A stretch of DNA of 36,387 nucleotides, taken from assembly GCA_029977705.1 (NCBI GenBank), contig JAPOKJ010000038.1:1-36387 (forward strand), read 5' to 3'. The stretch's first letter is position 1, and each line of letters begins with the position of its first letter. Below, one piece after another: positions 12,657 through 21,161 of the stretch. This stretch comes from Burkholderiales bacterium. GTDB lineage: Bacteria > Pseudomonadota > Gammaproteobacteria > Burkholderiales > Burkholderiaceae_E. A program made the translations under genes and the position numbers. The notes below the pieces were generated by a model. It ran no database searches and was not told the origin of the DNA. It worked only from the letters and a program-made list of their open reading frames with translations.

Positions 12657-13406
12657 TTGAGGCTTGGAACCTTTTCTGGCGCCTGGGCGCTGGTAGTGCT
12701 GCTGTCGCTGTCCACCCCATGGTCGCTCGCCGCAGCCGCCAACCCGCCGGGCCTGAGCCCTGGCGAATACGTCGCTGAAGGGGGGTGGGGTCGGCTGCGC
12801 ATCAAGCCTGCGCCTTCGGGGGCGTTGGCCTTTGATATCAGGGCCACCGGCGCCAATGGCCATCAGTGTGCGCTTGACGGCCAGATGCGCGATGGGCTGG
12901 CCGAGCTGCCGACGCTCGAGCCCGGGCAAAGCTGCCGCCTTATTTTCAGGCCCGGGGTCAATGGGATCGAGGTCGCCAGCGCCGATGCATCGAACTGCCG
13001 TCACTTTTGTGGCGCGCGGGCCGGCTTCGAGGGGCTTTATCGGGTGACCTCGGCCAGCTGCACGCCAAGCGCCATCAAGCGAACCCGGGCTGAGTTCAAG
13101 CGCCACTACGATCTCAAGGCCTTCGAGGCGGCACGCGCCGCACTTGAACCGATGCTTGCCGCCTGTGCGGCATCCCTGGGCTGGGTGGAGACCGGCTGGA
13201 TCCGCAACGACCTGGCGGTCACCCAATACCGCCTTGGCGATCCTGGGGCCTGCCGGCGCGTGCTCGAGCCCCTGCGAGCGGATGCCCAGACCAGTGACCG
13301 CGAGATCCGCAACAAGCTGCCGCCCTCCGATGCCGATCAATGGCTTTCGGTATTGAGGGCAGCGCGCACCAACCTGAAGCTGTGCGCGGAGAATGCCGCC
13401 CGTTAG
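12657..13406 (+). CDS. Secreted protein of unknown function with helical, TPR-like C-terminal half
   Basis: A predicted 249-residue exported protein that I do not recognise. TTG 12657 was chosen as start because GGGAG lies 6 nt before it and the product then opens with a compact signal peptide (basic MRLG, hydrophobic core ALVVLLSLS, cleavage near AAAA-NPP). The frame is open upstream to ATG 12606, but that start has no ribosome site. The mature N-terminal half (about 30-140) looks beta-rich, with GEYVAEGGWGRLRI, a Cys-containing stretch and NCRHFCGARAGFEGLY. The C-terminal half is helical with Ala-rich repeats (FEAARAALEPMLAAC; RNDLAVTQYRLGDPGACRRVLEPL) suggestive of two TPR-like motifs. Six or more Cys in the mature part suggest periplasmic disulfides. 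It shares a 4-nt stop overlap with the convergent GFA gene. Confidence 0.75.
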   Translation: MRLGTFSGAWALVVLLSLSTPWSLAAAANPPGLSPGEYVAEGGWGRLRIKPAPSGALAFDIRATGANGHQCALDGQMRDGLAELPTLEPGQSCRLIFRPGVNGIEVASADASNCRHFCGARAGFEGLYRVTSASCTPSAIKRTRAEFKRHYDLKAFEAARAALEPMLAACAASLGWVETGWIRNDLAVTQYRLGDPGACRRVLEPLRADAQTSDREIRNKLPPSDADQWLSVLRAARTNLKLCAENAAR

Positions 13407-13852
13407 GCGGGTGGCGGTGCCGGCCGCCCGGCCGGATAGCAGGGCTGGTTCCGATCGATGAGCGCCCAGGGCGCGGCGCTGGCGGTCCAGATGCTTGCGG
13501 CCAGCGACAGGCCTTGCTGCTGATCGAGACTGCCCACTTTCAGGATCAACAACTGCTGATCGTCCGCATGGCGGGTGTAGATCGGGCTGCCGCAATCGCC
13601 GCAAAAGTGGCGCTCGAGCGGCCGGCCGCTGTCGGCGGCCTTGGCGAACATCCGCGTCTTGCCACGCACCAGCCTGAAGGCGCTGGCCGGCACCCGGGTG
13701 TTGATGCTTGCAGCGGTGCCACTGGCGCGCCGGCAGTCCGCGCAGTAGCAGGCCACCAGGGCCGTCACGGGCGCAGTCAGTTCGTAGCGCAGGGCACCAC
13801 ACAGGCACCCCCCCGTCAGGGGCTTGGCGGCGCAGGTGTCTTGGGTCGTCAT
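13403..13852 (-). CDS. GFA-family (glutathione-dependent formaldehyde-activating/CENP-V-like) zinc protein
   Basis: A 148-residue protein with the seven-cysteine GFA signature: C16 and C18 (GGCLCGALRY), C35, C37 and C40 (CYCADCRRASG), C84 and C87 (FCGDCGSPIY), which bind two zinc ions. The named founding member condenses glutathione with formaldehyde, but most relatives have no demonstrated substrate, so this is a fold call only. ATG 13852 was chosen since AGGA lies 7 nt upstream; a TTG at 13894 overlapping the previous gene's stop is also in frame. It is the last gene of a leftward run behind a lipoprotein gene, 38 nt upstream. Its stop overlaps that of the convergent secreted-protein gene in TTAG. 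Confidence 0.9.
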   Translation of the reverse strand: MTTQDTCAAKPLTGGCLCGALRYELTAPVTALVACYCADCRRASGTAASINTRVPASAFRLVRGKTRMFAKAADSGRPLERHFCGDCGSPIYTRHADDQQLLILKVGSLDQQQGLSLAASIWTASAAPWALIDRNQPCYPAGRPAPPPA

Positions 13853-13890
13853 GTCGGTGTCCTGGCGAAAGGGATTGCGGATGGATCCGT

Positions 13891-15117
13891 TCAACGAATC
13901 AGAATGCCCGGCGAGGTCGGGATGGCGTCCTTGACCATGCTGGTCGACAGCAGCAGGGACAGGTATTCGAAGACCCTGCGCGACAGGCCGGCCTCATCAT
14001 AGGGCACGTGGTAAGTCGATCCCATGTGCTCGGCCACTGCCAGCACGCGCACGCCGGGCGGCGGCGCGCCCTTGTGGACGACGATGAGCGGATGATCACC
14101 CGCGCTTTGGGCGGCATCGGGCTTGCTCAGGCGCACCCTGGGCTGCCAGGCCTGCACCCCATCCTGCACTCGTGCGAGCAGTCCCACGAAACGATAGACG
14201 TCACGCGTGGAGCGGATGTTGAAGTTGAGGACTTCGCCTTGCGCCTCCGGGTGGAGGCTTTCACCGACGAGCAGTTCAGAGCCCGAGGCCAGCCAGCCCA
14301 GGCCCGCCGGCCGGCAATTGAGCGCTGCGGGCAGCTTCAGCCCGGTCAGGGTCTCGTACTGCGCGGTGGACAGGCAGAAACGCGTGGCACGGCTCACCCG
14401 TACCAATCTGAAGCTCGGGGAGGTTTGTGCGCTGCCCAATTGCATGACCCGCACATCCGGTGACTGGCCCAGGGGGGCGTTGTAGTAATGCCTGAGCAGT
14501 TCGTCCCGGGACAGGTCGGTGCCGATCGGGGTCAGTCGCTGGACAACCTCCGTTCTCAGGCCTGCCGCCACCAGGTTTGCGACCGTCGCCTGGAAGCGGC
14601 CAAAGGCTTCCCGGTCCTGGGCATTGTTGAGCAGGCGCTCGGCGCCAGGGCGTCCGGGGTTCAGCGTGATGCTCTGCAACACCAGGGTGAGCAGCACTTG
14701 CCGGTCGAAGTCTCCCGACGAGAAGACATTGATGGTTTCGAGGGGAATGTCCCGCAGGAAAGCGCTGGTGAACTTTTCGTTGTCGAGCGAGGCCAGCGTG
14801 AAGTTGAAGCTGCGGGAGCTCTTGAGTGAACCGCTCGCCGAGGCACCGTCCAGGAAGCTGCCGGCCAGCATGCCGGACAGGCTGGCATTGCCCTCGAGCA
14901 GGCCGGTCCCGACGATCGTGGGTACCGTCTGAAAGCTCATCGACATGTCGTCACCCGAGCGCAGGATGTTCTTCAGGATCTGGTTGCGCTCGTGAATCTC
15001 GATGGATTCCGAGTAGGCGCGCGTCATGTCGCCGATCGCCGGCGACAGTGGTGCGCAGGCCGACAGTGACAGGGCCAGAGTCCCAAGCAGGACTGAAAAG
15101 CGCAGGCCAGCCCTCAT
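13891..15117 (-). CDS. Uncharacterised lipoprotein
   Basis: A 408-residue lipoprotein of a family I do not recognise. Lipobox LSAC gives the acylated Cys at residue 21 after a short signal (MRAGLRFSVLLGTLALSL). The +2 residue is Ala, so outer-membrane sorting is plausible. The mature part begins with a charged helix (DMTRAYSESIEIHERNQILKNILRSGDDMSMSF) followed by glycine- and serine-rich segments (GLLEGNASLSGMLAGSFLDG) and mixed alpha/beta sequence with few Cys. ATG 15117 overlaps the stop of the upstream M14-like gene by ATGA, which indicates translational coupling and a shared function. Longer in-frame starts lie inside that gene and lack a signal sequence. Confidence 0.8.
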   Translation of the reverse strand: MRAGLRFSVLLGTLALSLSACAPLSPAIGDMTRAYSESIEIHERNQILKNILRSGDDMSMSFQTVPTIVGTGLLEGNASLSGMLAGSFLDGASASGSLKSSRSFNFTLASLDNEKFTSAFLRDIPLETINVFSSGDFDRQVLLTLVLQSITLNPGRPGAERLLNNAQDREAFGRFQATVANLVAAGLRTEVVQRLTPIGTDLSRDELLRHYYNAPLGQSPDVRVMQLGSAQTSPSFRLVRVSRATRFCLSTAQYETLTGLKLPAALNCRPAGLGWLASGSELLVGESLHPEAQGEVLNFNIRSTRDVYRFVGLLARVQDGVQAWQPRVRLSKPDAAQSAGDHPLIVVHKGAPPPGVRVLAVAEHMGSTYHVPYDEAGLSRRVFEYLSLLLSTSMVKDAIPTSPGILIR

Positions 15118-16601
15118 CCGGCGACCGCCATCGCGGCGCCCAGCGCGGCATGCACCTGTGCTGCCGCGGCAACGCGCGGCGGGGTGGCGATCATGCCGGC
15201 GGTGAGCGATTCGTCGGCCAGCAGGCTCGTCATGAGCCCGGAGGTCTCGCGACCCAGTCGTTCCAGGGCCTGCCGCCGATCGGCGCCGCCGGCATTGTCC
15301 GCTTGAAGACGGCACCAGCGATCCAGGACGCCAAGCGTCCGCAGCGGCAGCATGCGCAGGATGCGGCGCTGGCCGTTGACGCGGGTGGCCGGCATCAGGG
15401 TGGGCGGTTGTTGCGAATGGGCGGCCAGCAGCTTTTTCAGGGTGGGTGCGCCCTCGAGGATCGAATTCATCAGCAGATCGGAGCCATCGGTGGTGGCCGC
15501 GAGCGCCTTGGCCCGTTCGACCAGGGCGAGGCTCGATTCATACACGCCGGACAGACCCTTGGCGGTGTCGCTCGAGAGCCGCTGCCCCTCGACCACGGTT
15601 TCCTGCCACAGGGGCACCTCGGGGATCAGGGTCAGGGTGCCGTAGCGTGCCGAATAGCCGCTGCTGGAATTGCCTGCCGGCCAGGCCTGCGGCGCCTGCT
15701 CGACCATGGCCACCAGGTCCTCGGCCAGGAAGACCCCGGGCGCCAGTTTCTGGAGTTCGGCATAGGGGTCGCCATCCTCGTCCAGCGCAATGCCATGGGC
15801 GCCGGCAATGCGCGACAGGTCCGCGGCCAGGGCCCGTTGCGGCTTGCTCAGCACCGTGAAGACACCTCCGAGGTCGGCGTTGTGCAGCGACACCATCAGC
15901 TCGGGACGAAGACGGTCGATCACCGACATCCAGGCCCGGGTTTCGGAGGTGGTGCGCTCGAAACGGTAGCCTGCGGTCTGCAGCGGGAAGCTGTATTCGG
16001 CCTGATCGGCAAAGGCAGGGCGGAAGAAGCCACGGGCATAAGCCCGAAAGTCGCCGGGCGTGTTCAGCCAGGCATCGTTCAAGGCGAGCCCGTCCGGATC
16101 GATCGAGGGAATGAAGTGCCAGCGAAACGGCAACTGCTCGAGCAGCGGATGGCGATTGCGCAGCATCTCGAGCAGGGTCATCAGGCTCAGGCCACCGATC
16201 GGCTCGTTCGGATGGGGCGTTCCAATCACCAGGGCGTTCAGGCGGCCGCGGGCCGGCGGCGAGATGAGATGGATCGGGCGGCCACCCCGGCTGGTTCCGA
16301 TGCGCTCAACCGCCATCCCAGCCGCTGCCATGTGGCGGGTCAGTTCATCGAGCTCGCGGATGCCGGGCAGGGTGTTCCTGGCAGGTACCAGGGCCTGCAG
16401 CCCAGCGGCATCGATCGGCGGCAGGCGCCGAGCGGGCGCGGTCATGCAGCCGGGCAGCAGGGCCGTGGCTGTGAGCCCCAGACCGCCTTGCAGCAGGACA
16501 CGGCGTGCCGGCAGCGCGGGGTCGGCCAGGGTTGCAGACCCCGGGTGCGGCGAGCTTGTGGCGCCGGACCCGGCGAAAGGGAGAATGCGGTGCTGAATCA
16601 T
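15114..16601 (-). CDS. M14-family zinc carboxypeptidase-like lipoprotein with twin-arginine-like signal
   Basis: A 495-residue product with the complete M14 metallocarboxypeptidase residue set: H130 and E133 in TPHPNEPIGG, third zinc ligand H240 in SLHNADLGG, and a candidate general base E328 in LIPEVPLW. Family members trim C-terminal residues or hydrolyse peptidoglycan peptide amides; the substrate here is unknown. The N terminus is unusual: about 30 residues, then RRVLLQGGLGL and a lipobox LLPGC with Cys52, so it looks like a Tat-exported lipoprotein. ATG 16601 has only a weak ribosome site, and the frame is open to 16736, so the exact start is uncertain. It heads a leftward unit with the lipoprotein gene (ATGA overlap) and GFA gene. 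Confidence 0.82.
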   Translation of the reverse strand: MIQHRILPFAGSGATSSPHPGSATLADPALPARRVLLQGGLGLTATALLPGCMTAPARRLPPIDAAGLQALVPARNTLPGIRELDELTRHMAAAGMAVERIGTSRGGRPIHLISPPARGRLNALVIGTPHPNEPIGGLSLMTLLEMLRNRHPLLEQLPFRWHFIPSIDPDGLALNDAWLNTPGDFRAYARGFFRPAFADQAEYSFPLQTAGYRFERTTSETRAWMSVIDRLRPELMVSLHNADLGGVFTVLSKPQRALAADLSRIAGAHGIALDEDGDPYAELQKLAPGVFLAEDLVAMVEQAPQAWPAGNSSSGYSARYGTLTLIPEVPLWQETVVEGQRLSSDTAKGLSGVYESSLALVERAKALAATTDGSDLLMNSILEGAPTLKKLLAAHSQQPPTLMPATRVNGQRRILRMLPLRTLGVLDRWCRLQADNAGGADRRQALERLGRETSGLMTSLLADESLTAGMIATPPRVAAAAQVHAALGAAMAVAG

Positions 16602-16800
16602 GGCCTGCGTGCAATGCAATGGTGAAGGCGGCAGGGACACTAATCGGGTGCCCGATCCTGCGTCAAGCGGCCGCGCCTGATCCTGCGCAAGGCCTGCGAC
16701 CGCTGCGTCGCCCGGAGCAGGAGGTCGGGCTGTCACGCAGGATTCAATCGCCTCGGTTAGACTTCACGGGGTTCCAATTGTGGAAGATTCGCAAGTGCAC

Positions 16801-18354
16801 ATGAAGCGTTTATGGTTGCTGTGTTTCCTGCTGCTCGCCGCGCTGGGCGTGGGCTGCGGAAGCCTGCCCTCGCTGGACGGGCGGATCGCCTCGACGGCCC
16901 TGTCGGACACTGCCGGCACGCGGCTGGGCAAGGCCGCCGCATCGAGTCTGGCGGCCAATCCAGGCAAGACGGGGATTCATCCGCTTGCCATGGGTCATGA
17001 TGCCTTTGCGGCCCGCATCCTGCTGGCCGCCAGCGCCGACAAGTCACTGGACGTGCAGTACTACATCTGGAATGCCGATCAGGTCGGGTCGCTGATGTTT
17101 GAAGCGCTCTGGCAAGCGGCCGAGCGCGGGGTAAGGGTGCGCCTCTTGCTCGATGACATGAATACCGGCGGGCTCGATTCGATCATTGCCACCCTCGATG
17201 CGCATCCGAACATCGAGGTGCGCCTGTACAACCCCTTCCTGCAGCGCGGCAGCCGCTGGGTCGGGTTCCTGTCGGACTTCACGCGCCTGAACCGGCGCAT
17301 GCACAACAAGTCCTTCACCGCCGACAATCAGGTGAGCGTGGTCGGTGGGCGCAATGTCGGCAACGAGTACTTCGACGCCGGCAGCGGCATCGTCTTTGCG
17401 GATTTCGATGTGATGGCGGTGGGGCCGGCCGTGCTCGAGGTCTCCAGGACCTTCGACCTGTTCTGGAACAGTGCCTCCGCCTATCCGGCGGCCCTCATCG
17501 TGGGCGCCGCACGGGCGGGCGGCGAGGGTGAACTCAAGGAGCGGTTTGCGACCGTCGCCAAGGACCCGGAATCGCGCGCCTTCATCGAGGCGGTCCGGAC
17601 CACGCGGCTGCTGAACGACCTGCTCGAGGGCCGACTCAGCCTGGAGTGGACGCGGGCCCAGTTGCTCTCGGATGATCCGGCCAAGACACTGGCCACCACC
17701 GAACAGCCCGATGTGCTGCTGTTTCCGAAACTGGTGCGGGCCATGGGCACGCCCCAGAAATCACTGGATCTGATCTCTCCCTATTTCGTGCCAGGGGATG
17801 AGGGCACGGCGGCGCTGGTGGGACTGGCCCGCAGCGGCGTGAAGGTCCGGGTGCTGACCAATTCCCTGGCCTCCTCCGAGTCGGCCACCGTGTTTGCCGG
17901 CTATGCCAAGCGCCGCCTTGACCTGCTGCGTGCCGGCGTGGTGCTTTACGAGATGAAGCCGACTGGAGTGATCCCCAGGCGCTCCCGGCGCGAGGACAAG
18001 CCCGGCTTCGGTTCGAGCGGGTCTGCCGCCCTGCACGCCAAGACCTTCGGCGTCGACAGCCAACGGCTGTTCGTGGGCTCCTTCAACTTCGACCAGCGCT
18101 CGGCGCGACTGAATACCGAGATGGGGCTGGTCATCGACTCCCCATCCCAGACCCGGATGCTGGCCCAGTTTTTTGACACGGCGGTGGCCCAGCTCGCCTA
18201 CGAGGTGCAGCTGCGTCCGGATGGCAAGGGCATGACCTGGATCGAAAGGACGGATGCCGGCGAGCAGCGCCATGCCTCGGACCCTGGCGCCACCTGGTTC
18301 TCGCGCTTTGGCGTGGGGGTGATGTCGACGCTGCCGATCGACTGGATGCTCTAG
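16801..18354 (+). CDS. Phospholipase D-family lipoprotein (ClsC/YmdC-like)
   Basis: A 517-residue HKD-superfamily protein. Both catalytic motifs are intact as HxKx4D: H168/K170/D175 (MHNKSFTAD) and H412/K414/D419 (LHAKTFGVD), each followed by the conserved G-G/S-N segment (VVGGRNVGNEY and FVGSFNFDQRS). A short signal ends at the lipobox GVGC with Cys19. Two-motif PLD proteins of this size resemble cardiolipin synthase C, which makes cardiolipin from phosphatidylethanolamine and phosphatidylglycerol; other PLD hydrolases are possible. The ATG at 16801 was preferred over one at 16780 because it starts directly at the basic signal peptide. The stop is shared with the convergent META-domain gene through CTAG. 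Confidence 0.9.
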   Translation: MKRLWLLCFLLLAALGVGCGSLPSLDGRIASTALSDTAGTRLGKAAASSLAANPGKTGIHPLAMGHDAFAARILLAASADKSLDVQYYIWNADQVGSLMFEALWQAAERGVRVRLLLDDMNTGGLDSIIATLDAHPNIEVRLYNPFLQRGSRWVGFLSDFTRLNRRMHNKSFTADNQVSVVGGRNVGNEYFDAGSGIVFADFDVMAVGPAVLEVSRTFDLFWNSASAYPAALIVGAARAGGEGELKERFATVAKDPESRAFIEAVRTTRLLNDLLEGRLSLEWTRAQLLSDDPAKTLATTEQPDVLLFPKLVRAMGTPQKSLDLISPYFVPGDEGTAALVGLARSGVKVRVLTNSLASSESATVFAGYAKRRLDLLRAGVVLYEMKPTGVIPRRSRREDKPGFGSSGSAALHAKTFGVDSQRLFVGSFNFDQRSARLNTEMGLVIDSPSQTRMLAQFFDTAVAQLAYEVQLRPDGKGMTWIERTDAGEQRHASDPGATWFSRFGVGVMSTLPIDWML

Positions 18355-18776
18355 TCCCGGCGCAAGGTGATGCTGCGTCCCTGCGGCCCGCTCAGGACGG
18401 CGGCGCCATCACTGGTCCAGGTCAGCGTGTCGATGCCTTGCAGGCTGCGCAGCAGGCGCTGTTCCTGATTCATCAGTGCCTCAGAGGCGCACATCTTGCG
18501 CGTTCCCGCGACGGGGCCAATCCTGAGGCTCGACCGGTCGAGGCTGAAGCTGCCAGCCAGCGCATTGCAGCCGCTCGATCCGGAGAGCCGTCCCTCCTTG
18601 CTGAAGCTCAGGCTGAGCCGGGCCCGGTCCAGCACGCCCTGCCGGTCGACATCCTCGACCTGCCAGCTGCCGACCAGGCTGGCATCGGTCTGGCCGCCCG
18701 TCTGGGCCGTCGCAGGATGGGCCAGTATCCCCAACAGCATGACGCTGAGGAGCCATTGCGGGTGATTGGTCAACAT
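18351..18776 (-). CDS. META/HslJ-domain secreted protein
   Basis: A 141-residue protein with a signal peptide (LLSVMLLGILAHPATAQ, cleavage near residue 24) and a META domain over about residues 32-135. Signatures are GSWQVEDVD, the SGCNALAGSFSL stretch, GPVAGTRKMCASEALMNQE and a closing WTSDGAAVLSGPQG. Two Cys in the domain fit a disulfide. E. coli HslJ, the best-known relative, is a heat-inducible outer-membrane lipoprotein linked to novobiocin resistance; here there is no lipobox, so the protein would be soluble in the periplasm. No strong Shine-Dalgarno is present before the ATG. Its end overlaps the PLD gene by 4 nt. Confidence 0.85.
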   Translation of the reverse strand: MLTNHPQWLLSVMLLGILAHPATAQTGGQTDASLVGSWQVEDVDRQGVLDRARLSLSFSKEGRLSGSSGCNALAGSFSLDRSSLRIGPVAGTRKMCASEALMNQEQRLLRSLQGIDTLTWTSDGAAVLSGPQGRSITLRRD

Positions 18777-18936
18777 GCTGCCGTGTCGGCCAGCCGCCCG
18801 GCGGGCTTACACGGCTTCGTGTGCCGGCTTTGCCGCCGAGCCTGGGCGCAAGGCGAGTCCACCGGGGACGCTCGATGGACTGATGTTGTGCGGGTCGTTG
18901 GTAAGATCCGGGGGTGGCGCGTTTCCGGGGGCCCTT

Positions 18937-18999
18937 ATGAGGTGCATGATGGTGGCGTTGGTGGTCTTGGTTCTGGCGCGTCCTGAAGGATGCCGCTGA
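18937..18999 (+). CDS. Possible 20-residue leader ORF coupled to the downstream membrane-protein gene
   Basis: A short open frame starts at ATG 18937 with a G-run (GGGGG) about 6 nt upstream and encodes a mainly hydrophobic 20-residue peptide, MRCMMVALVVLVLARPEGCR. Its TGA (18997-18999) overlaps the ATG at 18999 of the next gene as TGATG, a typical arrangement for translational coupling. It may instead be a fortuitous frame. Confidence 0.35.
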   Translation: MRCMMVALVVLVLARPEGCR

Positions 19000-20993
19000 T
19001 GCAGGACATCGTCTCACTGGTGCAGGCTGCATCGGGCGCCCAGTCACGGCCTGAGCGCAACCTGTGGCTGGCCCGCCTTTTCGAGTGGGTGCGCTACAGC
19101 GCCCCGGATACGGACATGGCCGATGCGTCGGCCTCATCCAGCCCCACGCCGGTCTTGCGACTGCGCCATTTCTGCCAGCTGCTCGATCAGGACCCCCAGC
19201 AGCAGTCCGCGGTACAGGGTTTGCTGGCCGCCTTTGCCGCCGATGTCGATGGGGTCGCGCTGTTCAGTGATCTGGGCTTTGCGCCACGGGCCTCGCTGGG
19301 CAGCGAGCTGGCCGAGCGTATTCGCGCCAAGTTGCTGCCCCGCACACCTGATACGCGCAATGCTGCCGAATTGTTCCAGCTGCTGATGCGCCCGGAGGAC
19401 GCCGCCTGGCTCGAGCGCCTGGACGGGGAAACGGCCACCAAGCTTGCGGCGCTCTGGCCCTCCGGACTGGCCATGAGCGCCCTGACCCAGGCGCTGACCT
19501 TCCTGTGCAGCGCGGTGCGCGCGGCCGGTTTTTCTGCTGCCCTGCGCCTGCGGATGGATCCACAGGCGCTTGCGCAGGACCCGTTCGGGCCGCTGGCCGC
19601 ATCGGCCGAGCAGGTCAGGAGCCTGGCCCTGGCGGCGCAGGATACGGACGCGCAGGCGGCCCTGGCCTCTGCAGTCATGGAGTTGCGCACGCAACTGGCG
19701 CACTGCCGCGAGGCGGCCGCCGGGGTGTCGCGCCACCTCGAGGAATACGGGGTGTCCTTGCAGATCGTCTTCGAGGTCGATCAGCTGCGCGCCCGTACGA
19801 TGCGCATCGGACACCTGCTCGATTGCATCGTGTCAGGCGCCAGCCCCCAGCAGATGCTCAGGCTGCTGTGCCGCCTGTTGGCCGAGGTCGAGCACCGACA
19901 GGGCATCCGGGCCTTGCTGGGCGCGCATGGCACCTTGCTGGCGCGCCAGATTGCCGAGCGCAGCGCCGAGAGCGGCGAGCACTACATCACCCGCACGATT
20001 GCCGAGCATCGCTGGATGCTCAGGGCGGCCGCAGGCGGCGGGGCCATCATCGCCCTTACCACGTTTGGCAAGTTCGCCGTGATGGGGCTCGAGCTGAGCG
20101 ACTTCTGGACGGGCTTCTGGGCGGGCGTGAACTATGCCCTGAGCTTCGTGGTGATCATGCTCCTGCACTGGACCGTGGCCACCAAGCAGCCGGCCATGAC
20201 CGCGCCGGCCATGGCCATCAAGCTGGCCGAGGTGCGTCCTGGGTCCAGGCGCGAGGATGCGCCGGTGCAGGGCTTTGTCGACGAAGTGGTGCACCTGATC
20301 CGATCGCAGATGACCGGTATCCTGGGCAACCTGCTGGTCTGCTTTCCTGTCGCCTTTGCGATCCAGATCGCCTTCAGCTTCCTGTTCGGAAAGGCGCTGG
20401 TCGATGACCATGATGCCGAACATGTGCTCGAGTCCATCACCTTGCTCGGACCGACCGCTCTTTATGCCGCCGTGACCGGAGTCCTGCTCTTTTTCAGCTC
20501 GCTGGTTGCCGGTTGGGCCGAGAACTGGTTTGTGTTGCGCCGGCTCGACAGCGCGATTGCCTGGAATCCGCGCATCGTGGCGCGTCTGGGATCGGCGCGG
20601 GCCCAACGCTGGTCGGCCTGGTGCCGTAACCATGTGTCGGGTCTGGCCGGCAATATCTCACTGGGCATGATGCTCGGCCTGATGCCAGTGCTGATTGATT
20701 TCGTCGGCCCGCATCTGGAAGTGCGCCACGTCACCCTGTCGACCGGACAACTGGGCGCCACACTGGGGGCGCTGGGCATGCCCTTGCTGCACGAGAGCGC
20801 GTTCTGGTGGTGCGTGGCCGGTATCCTGGTCACTGGGGCAATCAATGTGGGCGTCAGTTTTGCCCTGGCCTTCATGGTGGCGCTGCGGGCGCGCAGTGTG
20901 CCGGTGGCCGATCGTTCCGTGATTCGCCGCGCACTCTGGCAGCGCCTGCGCCAGCGGCCGCTGTCCTTTCTATGGCCTGATTCGCGCGCCTGA
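18999..20993 (+). CDS. COG4389 'site-specific recombinase' (Gcr-type) membrane protein
   Basis: A 664-residue protein of a family widespread in Betaproteobacteria and annotated as site-specific recombinase after Neisseria gcr. Typical blocks are ERNLWLARLFEWVRY, DGVALFSDLGFAPRASLGSE and ELAERIRAKLLPRTPDT. The first 350 residues are helical and soluble-looking; from about 350 on there are at least six hydrophobic segments (AIIALTTFGKFAVMG, FWAGVNYALSFVVIMLLHW, ILGNLLVCFPVAFAIQIAF, TALYAAVTGVLLFFSSLVAG, MMLGLMPVLIDF, GILVTGAINVGVSFALAFMV). I see neither the serine- nor tyrosine-recombinase catalytic pattern, so the name is probably historical and the role unknown. ATG 18999 is preferred to ATG 18990 because GAAGG ends at 18989, leaving 9 nt to 18999 but none to 18990. 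Confidence 0.82.
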   Translation: MQDIVSLVQAASGAQSRPERNLWLARLFEWVRYSAPDTDMADASASSSPTPVLRLRHFCQLLDQDPQQQSAVQGLLAAFAADVDGVALFSDLGFAPRASLGSELAERIRAKLLPRTPDTRNAAELFQLLMRPEDAAWLERLDGETATKLAALWPSGLAMSALTQALTFLCSAVRAAGFSAALRLRMDPQALAQDPFGPLAASAEQVRSLALAAQDTDAQAALASAVMELRTQLAHCREAAAGVSRHLEEYGVSLQIVFEVDQLRARTMRIGHLLDCIVSGASPQQMLRLLCRLLAEVEHRQGIRALLGAHGTLLARQIAERSAESGEHYITRTIAEHRWMLRAAAGGGAIIALTTFGKFAVMGLELSDFWTGFWAGVNYALSFVVIMLLHWTVATKQPAMTAPAMAIKLAEVRPGSRREDAPVQGFVDEVVHLIRSQMTGILGNLLVCFPVAFAIQIAFSFLFGKALVDDHDAEHVLESITLLGPTALYAAVTGVLLFFSSLVAGWAENWFVLRRLDSAIAWNPRIVARLGSARAQRWSAWCRNHVSGLAGNISLGMMLGLMPVLIDFVGPHLEVRHVTLSTGQLGATLGALGMPLLHESAFWWCVAGILVTGAINVGVSFALAFMVALRARSVPVADRSVIRRALWQRLRQRPLSFLWPDSRA

Positions 20994-21023
20994 GTCGGCG
21001 CCGGCCTGGAGCAGGCCCGTGAA

Positions 21024-21161
21024 TTCGCCTTGGAAGTAGCCGGCGTTCTGCACCAGCCATCCGATGCCGAGCGCCTGCATGCGGCGCAGGCTGGCGGGCG
21101 ATGCATCGTTCAGGTGGGCGATCGACCAGCGCAGGGGAGCCCGCCGCCGGTCATGTTCGGG
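21024..21161 (-). pseudogene. Internal fragment of an amidohydrolase-family gene
   Basis: The minus-strand frame (stop-free from 21179 to a TAG at 20970) encodes about 46 residues with PLRWSIAHLNDASPASLRR and MQALGIGWLVQNAGYFQGE. This strongly resembles the segment near the metal-binding His of Amidohydro_3-type (YtcJ-like) metal-dependent hydrolases, where R-W-x-I-x-H is followed by a helix and a GxxxxVQ strand. No N-terminal part, start codon or C-terminal part is present, and the flanks belong to other genes, so it is a relic of a deletion. Its left end reaches the tail of the COG4389 gene. The family call is from recalled patterns and not from a search. Confidence 0.6.

Noticed and set aside
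14826-16625. A 599-residue plus-strand open frame opposite the M14-like peptidase
   Set aside because: The minus strand has all M14 zinc and catalytic residues; the plus frame shows no recognisable motif.
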